Below are positions 54,601 through 64,000 of a stretch of 64,000 nucleotides of DNA, in pieces. The notes beneath the pieces were generated by a model, which saw nothing but the letters and a program-made list of their open reading frames with translations, ran no database searches and was not told the origin of the DNA. The translations under genes were made by a program, and so were the position numbers. Numbering within the stretch: the first letter of the stretch is position 1; each line of letters begins with the position of its first letter. The stretch is from Heligmosomoides polygyrus polygyrus (taxonomy: Eukaryota; Nematoda; Chromadorea; Rhabditida; Heligmosomidae), in NCBI GenBank assembly GCA_947396885.1, contig OX377202.1:110378221-110442220 (forward strand), in the 5' to 3' direction.

Positions 54601-55321
54601 TACACATTTTTTAACTGTGAAAGCTCCGGTCCACTTCGCTAATTCTGGCAGCGTGAGGTCCGGGAACGCGGCAGCCCATGGACGACATGTAACTGCGCCT
54701 GCCAGTCGCAGCACCGACCAAACGCGTTTTTGAGACTTGGTTTTGAGGCGAGTTGAGGGAGCGGCAAAAATTGTCACGTTTCAACATTTGTTCCTCTGTA
54801 CTTTCGCATTCCGCAATTTTGACGTCCATATTCGTAATCAGCATTCCGAGCTCTACCTAATGACCGTGGTCTCCACTTGAAGTTGCGTGGGAGGTCGAAA
54901 TTTTCCCTCGGCGGCCTTTTTCTGCATTAAAAATCTCTAGATACCTGTTCGAAAATCCGGTCAAAATTATGTTGCTGATAAAAGTGCCGTTCGGCAAACA
55001 TCGCGAAATTGTAATGCATGGCGCAGCTCGCAGCATTTTATCGTACTTCTGCAAGATGTCTTCAGCACAGCGACGGTGAAATTTGACCAAAATTTTAAAA
55101 AATTGGTGGCAAGGATGGCTTACCGGCACGCATAGAATCATGGACGCCGACATCGCCACGTCGTGGACTGCCATCACGGCGAAGAAGTACTTGTAGCTCT
55201 TCATGGCCTTCAGCCGTAATCGAAGGAACAGAGCGAGGAGTGAGACGTTCGTCAGCAGCGACAGTGTCGAGGAGACGTAGATGACAATGGCGTACGCCGT
55301 ACCACTGTCGCTCCTGCTCAT
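48621..55321 (-). CDS. Seven-transmembrane chemoreceptor, Str/Srd-like (gene 6)
   Basis: Predicted chemosensory GPCR of 334 residues, from exons 55321-55124, 54523-54363, 54310-54121, 51657-51481 and 48899-48621. Exon 5 has no early Met and is easy to miss. It opens TVCPTLFLYLPSC and reads YSLFNPLVTMFSISDYRRYV, with a tail ending SDRSAI. TM3 ends NSFVYRYVHIC, exon 3 begins PDLSYLYTSRRW, and exon 4 carries HKTNDMSGLLVADSAVIMLL and GISPHVKQLQRQMFCVLLFQ. All junctions are GT-AG. Introns 2 (52 nt) and 1 (600 nt) are small; introns 3 (2.46 kb) and 4 (2.58 kb) contain a transposase relic and a foldback. The in-frame ATG 33 nt further up lies partly 5' of the acceptor, so I start at 55321, 26 nt behind a TTGTCAG acceptor. 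Closest to gene 5. Confidence 0.87.
48970..51110. repeat. 2.1-kb inverted-repeat structure in intron 4 of gene 6
   Basis: About 300 bp at 48970-49270 recurs inverted at 50810-51110. Landmarks are GACCAGGGTCA, GGCTTGGAATGCTGATTACG, CGTCAGACGTGAGGTCGTCGG and TCTCGTGGTTG. Each arm also carries tRNA-like boxes (GGTGGCACAGGGGTATTGCG and GTCGTCGGTTCTGTTCTCG). The centre (49760-50760) is GC-rich compared with its surroundings. A third arm fragment lies at 54780-54900. Confidence 0.75.
52440..52700 (+). pseudogene. Tc1/mariner transposase C-terminus, intron 3 of gene 6
   Basis: The frame reads EEWPRNSPGLTFWSGQ, then NNLDSLKAALTKAY and RLRICIRARGGHFEDS. This matches the C-terminal end of nematode Tc/mariner transposases (WPPNSPDLNP, SLKAAL, RL.ACI.A.GGHFE). 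The third acidic residue is lost (SPGL for SPDL). No terminal repeats were found. Confidence 0.7.
52701..54110. other. Intron 3 of gene 6, unassigned
   Basis: Mixed composition. A TACAGGGTGATTACAAGG end-like sequence occurs inverted near 54057-54076 and may be a transposon terminus without a detected partner. Confidence 0.35.
54780..54900 (-). repeat. Arm fragment of the 48970-51110 structure
   Basis: Shares ATATTCGTAATCAGCATTCC, CTAATGACCGTGGTCTCC and GGGAGGTCGA with the right arm at 51010-51110. In intron 1 of gene 6. Confidence 0.65.
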
Positions 55322-55347
55322 TTGTCTTTGTGATGCGAAGGTAGTAT

Positions 55348-55356
55348 CTGACAATA
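55348..55356 (-). promoter_or_regulatory. Probable spliced-leader acceptor, gene 6
   Basis: TATTGTCAG followed by ATACTACC, 26 nt 5' of the chosen start codon. Confidence 0.55.
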
Positions 55357-56109
55357 GGAGACTTAGAATGGATCCAGAATAGCTGGTTGGTAATCGTATC
55401 CGCGACGGTATTTGCTAGCATGGTCTGAATATTCTCGTGTTGCATCTCTAATCAAAAACAAAGCGGACAGCTAGCAAAACTGCTTGAAATACATAATTTT
55501 CACTTTAAACTGGACAATTTTCGAAACAAATTCACATGCCTAAAGTCAAAGTAGGCAACTAATATTCTGTTTTAAGAAAATTGGAGTCGAAAACTCACCT
55601 AAGCGTTATGTCTCAAAGAACCATGTAGGCCTTTTGAATGAGCACAAAATTCTCTTCCTTGCTGAAACGATATTTTAACTTTATCCTGAAGTGTTCCGAC
55701 AGAAATTTTCTTGTAAAGAGGTTGTGTCGTGCACTCGTCCATTACATTGCAATTTCTGTTCGATTGATCGAACAAATGCTATTTACCTGATGTTACATAG
55801 TGGAGCATTGCAGGCGTTTTACTTTATTGTGATTACTTTTGTTGTTTCCAGATTTGTACGCTTGTATACAGCATTTGCGCCTGCATAGAGGACGAATGCA
55901 CGGCATAATCTCTCCATATGACACACTAGGAAATTCTTTGCTTCCCAGCACTTTAGGGTAGAGCTATAACTTTAAAAAAAGATAATAATAGAATTTCCGC
56001 GGCTATTCATCAGCACGGTCATTTTTTCATTTAATGTTTGTTGAAATTTTTCTTTAAGAGAAGCTATTTCCACATTACTGCACCATACCTGCTTAAACAC
56101 TGGATATTA
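55357..56109. other. AT-rich sequence upstream of gene 6
   Basis: Must contain the gene 6 promoter, but I see no recognisable element and no match to the block upstream of genes 1-3. Confidence 0.35.
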
Positions 56110-56289
56110 TAGTTGTGCTCTCGCAAAATTTTCGAATATTCGAATGGTTTTGAATATCCGCAATTTTCGAGCATTCGAATTTCGAATACATTCGAAAAAC
56201 GCGATTTCTTGAACATTCGTATTCGAATATTCAAATTCGAATGAAAATCGTTCGAATACCTATTCGAATAGGTCATTCGAGCACAACTA
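56110..56289. mobile_element. AT-rich palindromic MITE with TTCGAATA motifs
   Basis: Ends TAGTTGTGCTC / TAGTTGTGCTCGAATG in inverted orientation. The body is a run of TTCGAATATTCGAAT-like palindromes on both sides of the centre. Confidence 0.7.
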
Positions 56290-56647
56290 CACTGGATATG
56301 CCTCACTTGGTTTTTAGTACGTTTAATCATTTTTAAAAGTGTTCGGCTATAAATTAAAAATGTTCAGTTTAATACGAAAAGTATTCAGCTTAAAATGAAA
56401 ACAGTGTATTTAAAAACCATCGACGTACAAAATTTTTAATTTAAATTGTTTTTAGAGAAAATCTAGCATCCTCCAAATCGAAAATGAACATGTCGTTAAT
56501 AGATCAAAACAGAGTGTTTTATAAATTAAATTAGTTTTAATAAATATGTCACACCGTTTTATTTGTGTTTGTATTTTTTATTTGTAGTTTTATTATTATT
56601 TTCATTGTTGTTGTAGATAACAACTCTTAGTAGAAAAATTCTAGAGA

Positions 56648-56895
56648 GGGCGCGGTGTAGCGTAGTCGGAGGAGGCGCCGGCTGTCGCGTGCACCCGGTT
56701 CCAGGTTGTTATTTCGGATCGCATCCTAGCGAATTTCCGGACTTGTCTGGGAAGGATAAAGCGCTGCCTTGTTTATCAGCTGTCTATCGTAAGTCAATGT
56801 ATAGGCAAAATACGCCTCTACGGCATTCCATTAAAGTGGAATGTGTGGCGCGGAGGGATTAACTAACGTCGTCTTTTAACACTTTTTGTTCTTTG
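56648..56895 (+). mobile_element. SINE copy
   Basis: Head GTGTAGCGTAGTCGGAGGAG, GCGTGCACCCGGTTCCAGG, TGTCTGGGAAGGATAAAGCG and a decayed 3' end (GGAATGTGTGGCGC, AACTAACGTCGTC). The part with the TTCCATCC body is deleted. Confidence 0.75.
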
Positions 56896-58149
56896 CTCGG
56901 ACATGGTTCAGATGATCTCAAAAAATGTAATTACTAGATAAAAGACTATAATATTCCTTCTAGTAAAGCTGTTGTAACAGTTTAGGGCTCATATGAGAAC
57001 GTGAAAACCAGGCAGTCCATAACTTATGATCGGTAAGGGTCGCGCCATGCATTCATCCACAACTTGACATTTTGGTCTCGATAGAACATGAAGCTCGGAC
57101 GAAAATGAGTATCAGAGAAATGAGCACCGGCGTAGTTCCTGTAGTTATTGGCTTCTCTATGCAATGATTTTTTTTGATTTTTTATATTTTTTATTTATTG
57201 ACTCCGTGATAATCGATCAAAAAAAGACATGTCAGGGATGAACATCAAACAAGCAGTAACACAGAAAAACCAACATGAGGAGCCGGAGAGAAGAAAGGAG
57301 AATTTGCTTAGCCTTGGTGGAATAAAATAAGCAACTGCAACTGATTGACAAGCAAATCTGAACAGAGTAGCATTCATCAAATTTAACCAAACGTTTTGCG
57401 AATAATAAGATTTTAAAAGCTGGAAGAGACAGTCCTAGGATATCACCCTCTTCACTAAGTAACTTGTTGAACTCCCGAAGGTTTCTATATGTAAATAAAT
57501 TTGACCTAATCTGGGATTTTACAACAGGGATATGAAGTCTGAGCCTACCGCTTCTTTACGTCGTCAGTGGTGCACCAAAACAGGTTATTGGATCAGTTGA
57601 AATTCTTTTTTTCTGTTTGGTTGTTTACTTTTTTCACATGGAAAAGTCAGGTGAGAATAAAGCGTTTGATCACCGAGGAGTACATGGCGTCATATAAAAG
57701 AAGCACTACAAATGCTGCGGCAGTGTGTGTATGTCAGTGTGTTATAGGAAAGCCGTTGTTCAGCTTTGTCTGTTCTGGGCAATTAGGATAACAAAGGCGT
57801 TTTTCTACGACTCAAACACTAATTTGGGGGATCTAAACACTGGCTGTTCCGTTTCCTGTGCAAAACACTTATAGATGAGTAATGGCGCCAGAGTGATCGC
57901 TGTCGAGAGCTTCCACGTATTCTGGAAGACCGTGAAGACGCGACGCTACCTGGAGCTAAGAGTCCTTCACTATAAACCCGACGTTCGCCCAGACGTTCGT
58001 TGAACGATGTCTGTAACAAGTTTTCTAAATCGAGACGTTCGCTGTAGGAAGTTGGAGACTTATCCCCTGAATCAGGACGCCAGCCAGAATTTTCGCTACC
58101 AATCAGGTGAAAATAGCTACGTGCTGGACGAGTCCTTCGAAAGCTGCAC
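56896..58149. other. AT-rich spacer, no gene seen
   Basis: Only short frames. Nothing recognised. Confidence 0.4.
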
Positions 58150-59150
58150 AGTGAATTCACGATCAAGATCTCACCATTTTACAACGACGTCGTCATCAAT
58201 GTGAAGAGAGGGATTCAGCAGGAGGATCTCATATCCCCGAAGCTCTTCAGCGCCACACTCGAAAACGTCCTGCGCGAACCAGAATGGGAAGACATGGGAA
58301 TGAAGGTCGACAGCCGGCAACTGCACCATCTCCGCTTCGCTGACGACATCGTGCTCATAACACCGAGCATCAGTCAGGCGGAGCGAATGCTGGCCGACTT
58401 CGATCGTGAATGGGGACGTTCGACTGCAGCTCAATCTTACGAAGACGATGTTCATGAGGAACGGACATGCTTCTGATGGCCCATTCTCGCTCAACGGAAC
58501 GAACATCTCCGAATGCTCCAGCTACGTGTATCTGGGTCGCGAAGTCATTATGGCCAACGACCTAGCGCAAGAGCTGGTGGGGGGAAACGATCGGCTTGGA
58601 GAGCTTTCAAGAGCGTCGAAGAAGTCGCGAAGAAGACGAGAAACGTTCGACTCCGTGCCCACCTATTCGACTCCACTGTTCTTCCTGCCCTAACATACGC
58701 CTCAGAGACCTGGGCTATACGAAAGCAGGATGAACACGCGATCAGCGTCGCGCAGCGTGGAATCGAGAGGACGGTGCTCGGAGTGACACCACTCACGCAA
58801 GTGAGAGAAGGCCTCCGGAGTTCCGAGCTTCGCCGACGTTCGAAGATCAGAGACGCTGTCGCGTGGCCAAGTTGTCGAAAATTAGGAGGGCCGGCCACGT
58901 AATGCGCTTCGCGGACACCAGCTGGATGAGAGCCGTTACCGACTGGATTCCGCGGGATGTCAAGAGAACACCTGGACGTCCACCAATGCGTTGGTCGGAC
59001 TTCTTCTTGAAAACCCTGAACGACCGATATGACGCTCTTCGTGTCCCCCGAGCGAGGAGGATCCATTGAAGCACTCTGGCACGCAGCAGGTACGAATGGA
59101 CACGCTGCTCAAGCAAGTCGATGGGACGGGTGATACAGATGATAAAAAGC
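58150..59150 (+). pseudogene. RTE-type LINE, 5'-truncated, frameshifted
   Basis: Begins in the palm domain with KRGIQQEDLISPKLFSATLE. The catalytic motif follows in HLRFADDIVLITPS (FADD). The next frame gives LQLNLTKTMFMRN and SYVYLGREV, then [76 protein letters not shown]. Three frames must be joined, so several shifts are present and the endonuclease half is absent. The ADD catalytic pair is intact. A fragment of the same family is at 22600-22860. Confidence 0.85.
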
Positions 59151-60069
59151 TTCGATTACGTATCACCTGTGACTTAGAAAGCATATTGATCAATTGCTCT
59201 TCTATTAGGTCGAACCAAAGGTTTCCGTCGTTTTCGACATGTAATTTTAGGTGATCATAGTTTCTTTCAACGTTAATCGTTTTGGCAATGTATTTAGGAA
59301 CTGTTATATTTGCTATAAATCTCTCTAGTGAAACTCACTGGTAACATCTAACTGCGAACAGTTGAGCAGTTAGAGCTGTCGCATTATGCCTTTCCATCCT
59401 GATGTACATGGTTCGTTTTCTCCTACCTGTACTTTTTTAGAATTTCGAAAGAACGAGGTTGTGTAAGCAACTTGTGTGGAGATTGCGTAAAGTCATCTTA
59501 AGCCTATCACTCTAAATTTCATAAGTTTTGTACGGTTGAGTTTAATACTGTGTTATGTGAAGCTTCCTTTCAGTTGGATGGTAACTCGAGTAGTATACCT
59601 CTGCATCAGATTGTCCTAACCTGTCTTCACACTCGCATCAACATCCTTCACAAAGTACCGAATCTTTTCCTGTGAGAGCGACTCTTAAGTTTTGTGATGT
59701 CCCGAGGAGGCTTGCTTGCTTGCAAATTTCCTGAAAAAGCTTTCACATTGTTGATTCACCCTCTTAGTGCATAAATACTACTTTGGAAATTATGGAAAAT
59801 TTTGGTTTTTTTTCAGCAAGTAAGGAAATTAGAGGTACAGGTGGCTGCTTTTCCGTTTTCATATGCGAGATGTTGGTTCAACAGAGTAATTTCCTTTGCC
59901 TCAAGCCTTGATAAAATTAAGCGAATATCACTTATTTGCTCTTTGCTTTAATCTGCTCGTCTGGAAATAGTTTGTTCTGAGTGAGGCCCTCCATCATTTT
60001 GTGGCTTGTATCTCTCGTTTAGCGATCCATCTTAGAGCCTCACTGCTAAGTTATAGTTATATTATGTCT
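59151..60069. other. AT-rich spacer, no gene seen
   Basis: No coding or repeat signal recognised. Confidence 0.4.
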
Positions 60070-60194
60070 TATTGGATTCGCTACCGAGCTCGGCGAAGAA
60101 CTCATCCAGTTCCTAAGATTTTATTGTCAAAAACTCAAATACGCCATAGAACGTACGAATAAACATTAAAAAAGGGATTAGCTCGCTGTGCCTG

Positions 60195-60319
60195 AGCTCT
60201 AGCTTATACCTGCGCCGCTGCGCGGCACCTCACCATGACCGCCATAGTTATCGATTTTTCGCGGCGCCCGATCGATATCTATTCCGATTATGGTGCCGTG
60301 CGCAACTGTAAACCAGGGC
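60195..60319. mobile_element. MITE in repeat copy B (13224-type)
   Basis: Ends AGCTCTAGCTTATACCTGCG / AGCCCTGGTTTACAGTTGCG, with a GGCGCCCGATCGATATC-containing hairpin as in 13224-13362. Absent from copy A at about 43917. Confidence 0.7.
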
Positions 60320-60322
60320 TAA

Positions 60323-60485
60323 GGGCCTGTTCGTACCTCGCGGCAAAAGCGACTTGTCGCCCGTGCAAAACGTGCATATCGATTAAAAGCCGAGCGCGCG
60401 CCGCCGAAAATATGTTCATACTCGAGCGCCGGCGCTGTCGCTCCAGTCGCTTTTGTCGCTGCTGTCGCGAAGTACGAACAGGCCC
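60323..60485. mobile_element. Tourist-like MITE in repeat copy B (11000-type)
   Basis: Ends GGGCCTGTTCGTACCTCGCG / GGGCCTGTTCGTACTTCGCG, flanked by TAA (60320-60322, 60486-60488). The left TAA abuts the previous MITE, so the two inserted side by side or one into the edge of the other. Confidence 0.85.
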
Positions 60486-63400
60486 TAATGTCACAGGAGC
60501 GAACTCCTAGGACAAGCCCAATCAGATTGGCACCGGAGCGCGATATCCTTCTGCCATTTACGTCTGTGCCAGAGCGGATTGTTTTCGCTTATACCTGCTT
60601 TAATAGTTTTTAGAGGCAGTCCTAATCGGGAGAGTGACGCGCCTGCAATATTAGTGAAGACTTCGAGGAGAAGTGATGCACTTTCTGGAGAAAATTGTGA
60701 AAAATGTTGTTAAATTCCTGAAAATTTCCTTAAAGTCGTTAAGCCAGATTTTCACGAAAAATGCCGTCAATCCGTTAGATTCGTTGAACCCTGGTCAAAA
60801 CCGCCTGTGGTGGACGTTGACCTTCCGGTGGGGCATCCGCCGCCTCGGTTCGAATGTTCGCCATCGATCCGCTGTATCAATTCTGCCGTCTTCGTCTCCA
60901 CTTCCTCCTCTCCTTCCGAAGCCATGTCTTCTGCGGCTTTCCACTTCTCTCGGACTTCACTTTCATTCCGATTCTTCACAGTTTATCTCTCCGAATCAGT
61001 CTTGAACCCCCGTCATCGAACTTCAAGGCATAAAACGGGGACGATTTTACTCGAAAGAGTCGCTACTACTATTCTGACAAGAGAGTTTAAAGTTTGTGAT
61101 TTTTTAGCCTAGAAATCGAATGGTTGGGAGACAATGCTGACATATTAGGAACTGTATCAAAAAGCGCTGTTGCGTGCTTTTCGGCCCTGCTTTCAAAGCT
61201 ATTTGTTCAGGAGCAACAGAAACATTTAACTCGCTCGATGCTCTATACGGTGGAAAGGAGAGCTGGCCTGACGAGTCCTTAGTTCTTCGGTTAGTGCCTG
61301 TTTTTATAACTATTTTGGTGCTTTCCGGGCGTGCAGATAGCTCATGATCCTCGCAGCCAATCACGGGTCTAGCCCATCGTGATTGGTTGACATAGAAATG
61401 CGTGTGCATTTCCCGCCCGCTATCGCCAGTCGGTATTAGCCCTGAAACTACCGCTATTTTTTAGCTGCTTATTCCATTGAAAAGGCATTTGCTTACAATG
61501 ATTGGGAGCAGTACTGTTTTTTTTTGGGGGGGGGGGCAAGTGGTACTCTGCCAGCCCACCACCACCCTCCATCTCCTCCATTGATCGTTTGATCGCTTCG
61601 TGGTGTGAGTCAACTTCAGAGGAGAGGTGATGATGTACAGATGGAAGCCTTATCTCCAATTGTCGGTAGTCCCTCCCAACTAGGGCAAACTAGGGGTTGA
61701 CTAAAAATTGTAAAATCAACATTGAAGCATCTGAGCGCTGACGGCGACATGATGGTGGTATAGCGCCATCAGCGTAAAAGTTCTGCTGAGACAAATCACT
61801 GTAGCTTGTGCTCTGGGTTTAGGGCGAAGTTTGTCTTCTGATGAGGGCTTTCAGAATGTCCGTTGCATTCTTTAATCACACGGTCCAGTCTATAAATTGT
61901 ATGAAGTGTCTAGAATTCCATGCACGTTTCTAAAATGCTTCTACATGAAGTTTCTGCCAAATAATTGCTGTCAAAGAGCTGGTTCCGTACGAAACACTGG
62001 TTGTTGGCCTATATTTAGCCTTAAAAATATAATAATTAAATAGCAAGGATAGATAACTAACTTTCGTTCAAGGTGGAGTAATGAACGTAGAATATCTGAA
62101 ATCCTTATCGTCTAGCCCTTACTGCCATTTAGTCTTTTGACTGCGAATGAGGCGGAAATGGCGCGGTCTGCAAAGTGAGTTGGACTGCTGGAGGAAATAG
62201 GCCATGCTGACTGAGTGGCACTTGTTAGGAAACAGCAGAGCGTTGCCCTGTTCAACGGCTGAATACCGCACGTCTTCATCAATCAAATTATCCCCGAGGT
62301 ATCCTGACCGACTGGAGTAGAGTGCATGGCGCAGTCTGAGAAGGGTTGATTGACGTCGGCATCCATGTAGTCTTGCTAGAATGTTGTGCGAACACCCGCT
62401 GAGCGGACCGTGAATTTTTTCTGTGCACATACTTAAGCCTCCGCGCGCAACGCCTGTTGATATTGATCCTTTGCGCTGTTTAATCGATATCGGCGCGCGC
62501 CGTATAAAGGCTTAAGCAAGCACGAACTGCGCCGAAGGTGGATTAAGGGAGGCATCCTGCAATTTTGAAAACATGAAGCCGACATTATAAATGGAGAGGA
62601 AGGAAAGCGTCTTTGTGAAAAACACTCTTCCTTTTGTATAAGTCTGTCTAATTGTTTTTTTTTGCCTTTTTGTCTTGACTTGTTATTTTTTCTGTGTTTT
62701 ATTCTTATTTTGGTGGTAGAACATGATATTATGTGATCACGTGTCGTGACAATTTAAGCTGTGCAGTGCGAATAGGACACTTGTGAAATGGAAACAACAC
62801 TCACCATCAGAGGAAGTACTATTTCAAAATTAATTCAGGACTTTGGCTTGTCATCGTGCTCAGTTTTTTATAATTATTTTAGCTATAGAAGTTTGTATTT
62901 ATGATCACATGTCGTAACTGTTCAAGCTGCTCACAATTCAGTGGAAATTGGGCACATCTGAAATTAAGACTGAACGCTCAACCAGCTCGTCTAGAGAATG
63001 GCGTGATCTCTCCTTTCTTTTTGTTCTTTAAAACTGAGTTTAATCTACTACTGTAGCTGAGCGGATATAATCTTTTATTTGTTTATTGATTTAAACTTTA
63101 AGGTTTCGGATATATCACTTTTTTCGGGGCAGTAAAATTAACCATTTTCAAACGAAATCCTAGCTATTTTTCAAAAAAAAAGCCTTTTTTCGATTTTTTT
63201 AATGAGTGTCTAGCTTAATGCGTCTGTTATGAGTTAAAAGTTGTTTAGATTGGTATAAAAATGCCCAGGTTAGGATGGGAAATATCCATTATGAAGTGGA
63301 AATGGAGTGCACATATAGATTTTTGAGCAATAATTTTTATAAGACAATGAGACGGAGACGATTGTAGATACTGGAGGAAATGTAAATAAACATCGAAAAA

Positions 63401-64000
63401 TACATGCATTAACAAGGTTAGCGTGAGAAATCATCGCAAACGATCAAAATTGCTGAACTATCTTACTGGAGGCTTGGCGGGGCTTCAAAGGGTTCGTTCT
63501 TCTGACAACTACGCTGAATTCCTTCATCAAGAACTAGCTATGAGGGAACAATCCTTGCAATTTCCTAGCCGTGAGGCACTTTACTTGTTTCGATTTTCTG
63601 GAGGTGCTCTCCCCCTTCTTTCCCGAGACAGGTGGGGGGGGGGTCGTCAAGTTTCTTGAAAAATCGCACCTCCCGCTCGACCCTGCTCCCTGGTGGTGCA
63701 GTTTTTTCTTTTGTTGCTCTTGGCAAAGAGATCTGAAACGTCGAGCCAAAGCCCTCCATGTGAGATCACAACAACAACAACTTCGCTACGAAGGAGGTCT
63801 GGATTTTCCAATTTTTTTCGCCCAAAATGCAGAGGGTGTGCAGGGTATGGAGGGCATTGGCACTACTGCACTTTCATGATTCAGAGGTCGACTCAAATTT
63901 CGCCCAAATTCTTCTGAGAGAGGTTGTTTGAAGTGCTGATCACGAATTTGATATTTGGCATCATAATTTAGGCTGATTACGGTACATTACGGTAGAAATA

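Larger units (their letters stand above)
60070..64000. repeat. 3.9-kb dispersed repeat, copy B, runs off the window
   Basis: Co-linear with 43790-47410. Differences include two MITEs at 60195-60485, an extra segment near 60888-60924 and an internal duplication around 62700-63010. It reaches the window end with the CTGATCACGAATTTGATATT block that matches 47352. A long C/G-rich run lies at 61520-61538. Confidence 0.75.

Noticed and set aside
60767..60979. Acidic 70-codon minus-strand frame in repeat copy B (REKWKAAEDMASEGEEEVETK)
   Set aside because: The matching region of copy A is shifted and shortened so that the frame is not kept, and no flanking exon or family resemblance is visible.

Overview
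The window reads as nuclear DNA of a nematode. I infer a clade V, strongylid (hookworm-like) worm. The reasons are spliced genes with both tiny (52-87 nt) and kilobase introns, a nematode-type seven-transmembrane chemoreceptor array, probable spliced-leader acceptors 24-29 nt upstream of the start codons, RTE-like LINE relics, and very dense Tc1/mariner and MITE debris. The species cannot be read from the sequence alone.

The only intact host protein genes I can support are five tandem, minus-strand chemoreceptor genes: 8360-15583, 20949-27826, 30006-32844, 37944-39659 and 48621-55321. A sixth, broken copy (1-2152) runs off the left edge. All five share one five-exon design: exon 1 carries TM1-TM2 (192 or 198 nt), exon 2 TM3 (always 161 nt), exon 3 TM4 (always 190 nt), exon 4 TM5 (177 or 180 nt) and exon 5 TM6-TM7 plus the tail. 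Intron phases are 0, 2, 0, 0. The predicted proteins are 328, 339, 332, 333 and 334 residues. They resemble the Str/Srd group of nematode receptors. Two subgroups are visible: the pseudogene with the first two genes (starts of the MNN type), and the last three genes.

The rest is mostly repeats. 1-8 kb: broken receptor, foldback MITEs, an internally deleted mariner and a 1-kb foldback. 8-15.6 kb: gene 2, with a dead Tc1-like element, a mariner relic and three MITEs in its introns. 15.6-20.6 kb: a tRNA-derived SINE with target duplication, a LINE relic with a MITE nested inside it, a second LINE and a 1-kb palindromic mariner-type element. 21-28 kb: gene 3, with SINEs in its introns and, in intron 1, a foldback with tRNA-like sequences. 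28-40 kb: genes 4 and 5, a second palindromic element, a second mariner and SINEs. 40-48 kb: repeats only. 48.6-55.3 kb: gene 6, carrying a 2-kb inverted-repeat structure in intron 4. 55.4-64 kb: repeats, with an RTE-like LINE and a second copy of a 3.6-3.9 kb repeat also found at 43.8-47.4 kb.

Functionally, the genes are candidate G-protein-coupled chemosensory receptors made in sensory neurons. They do not form an enzyme pathway. The surrounding DNA records how the array grew by tandem duplication and was then expanded by insertion of mobile elements into introns and spacers.
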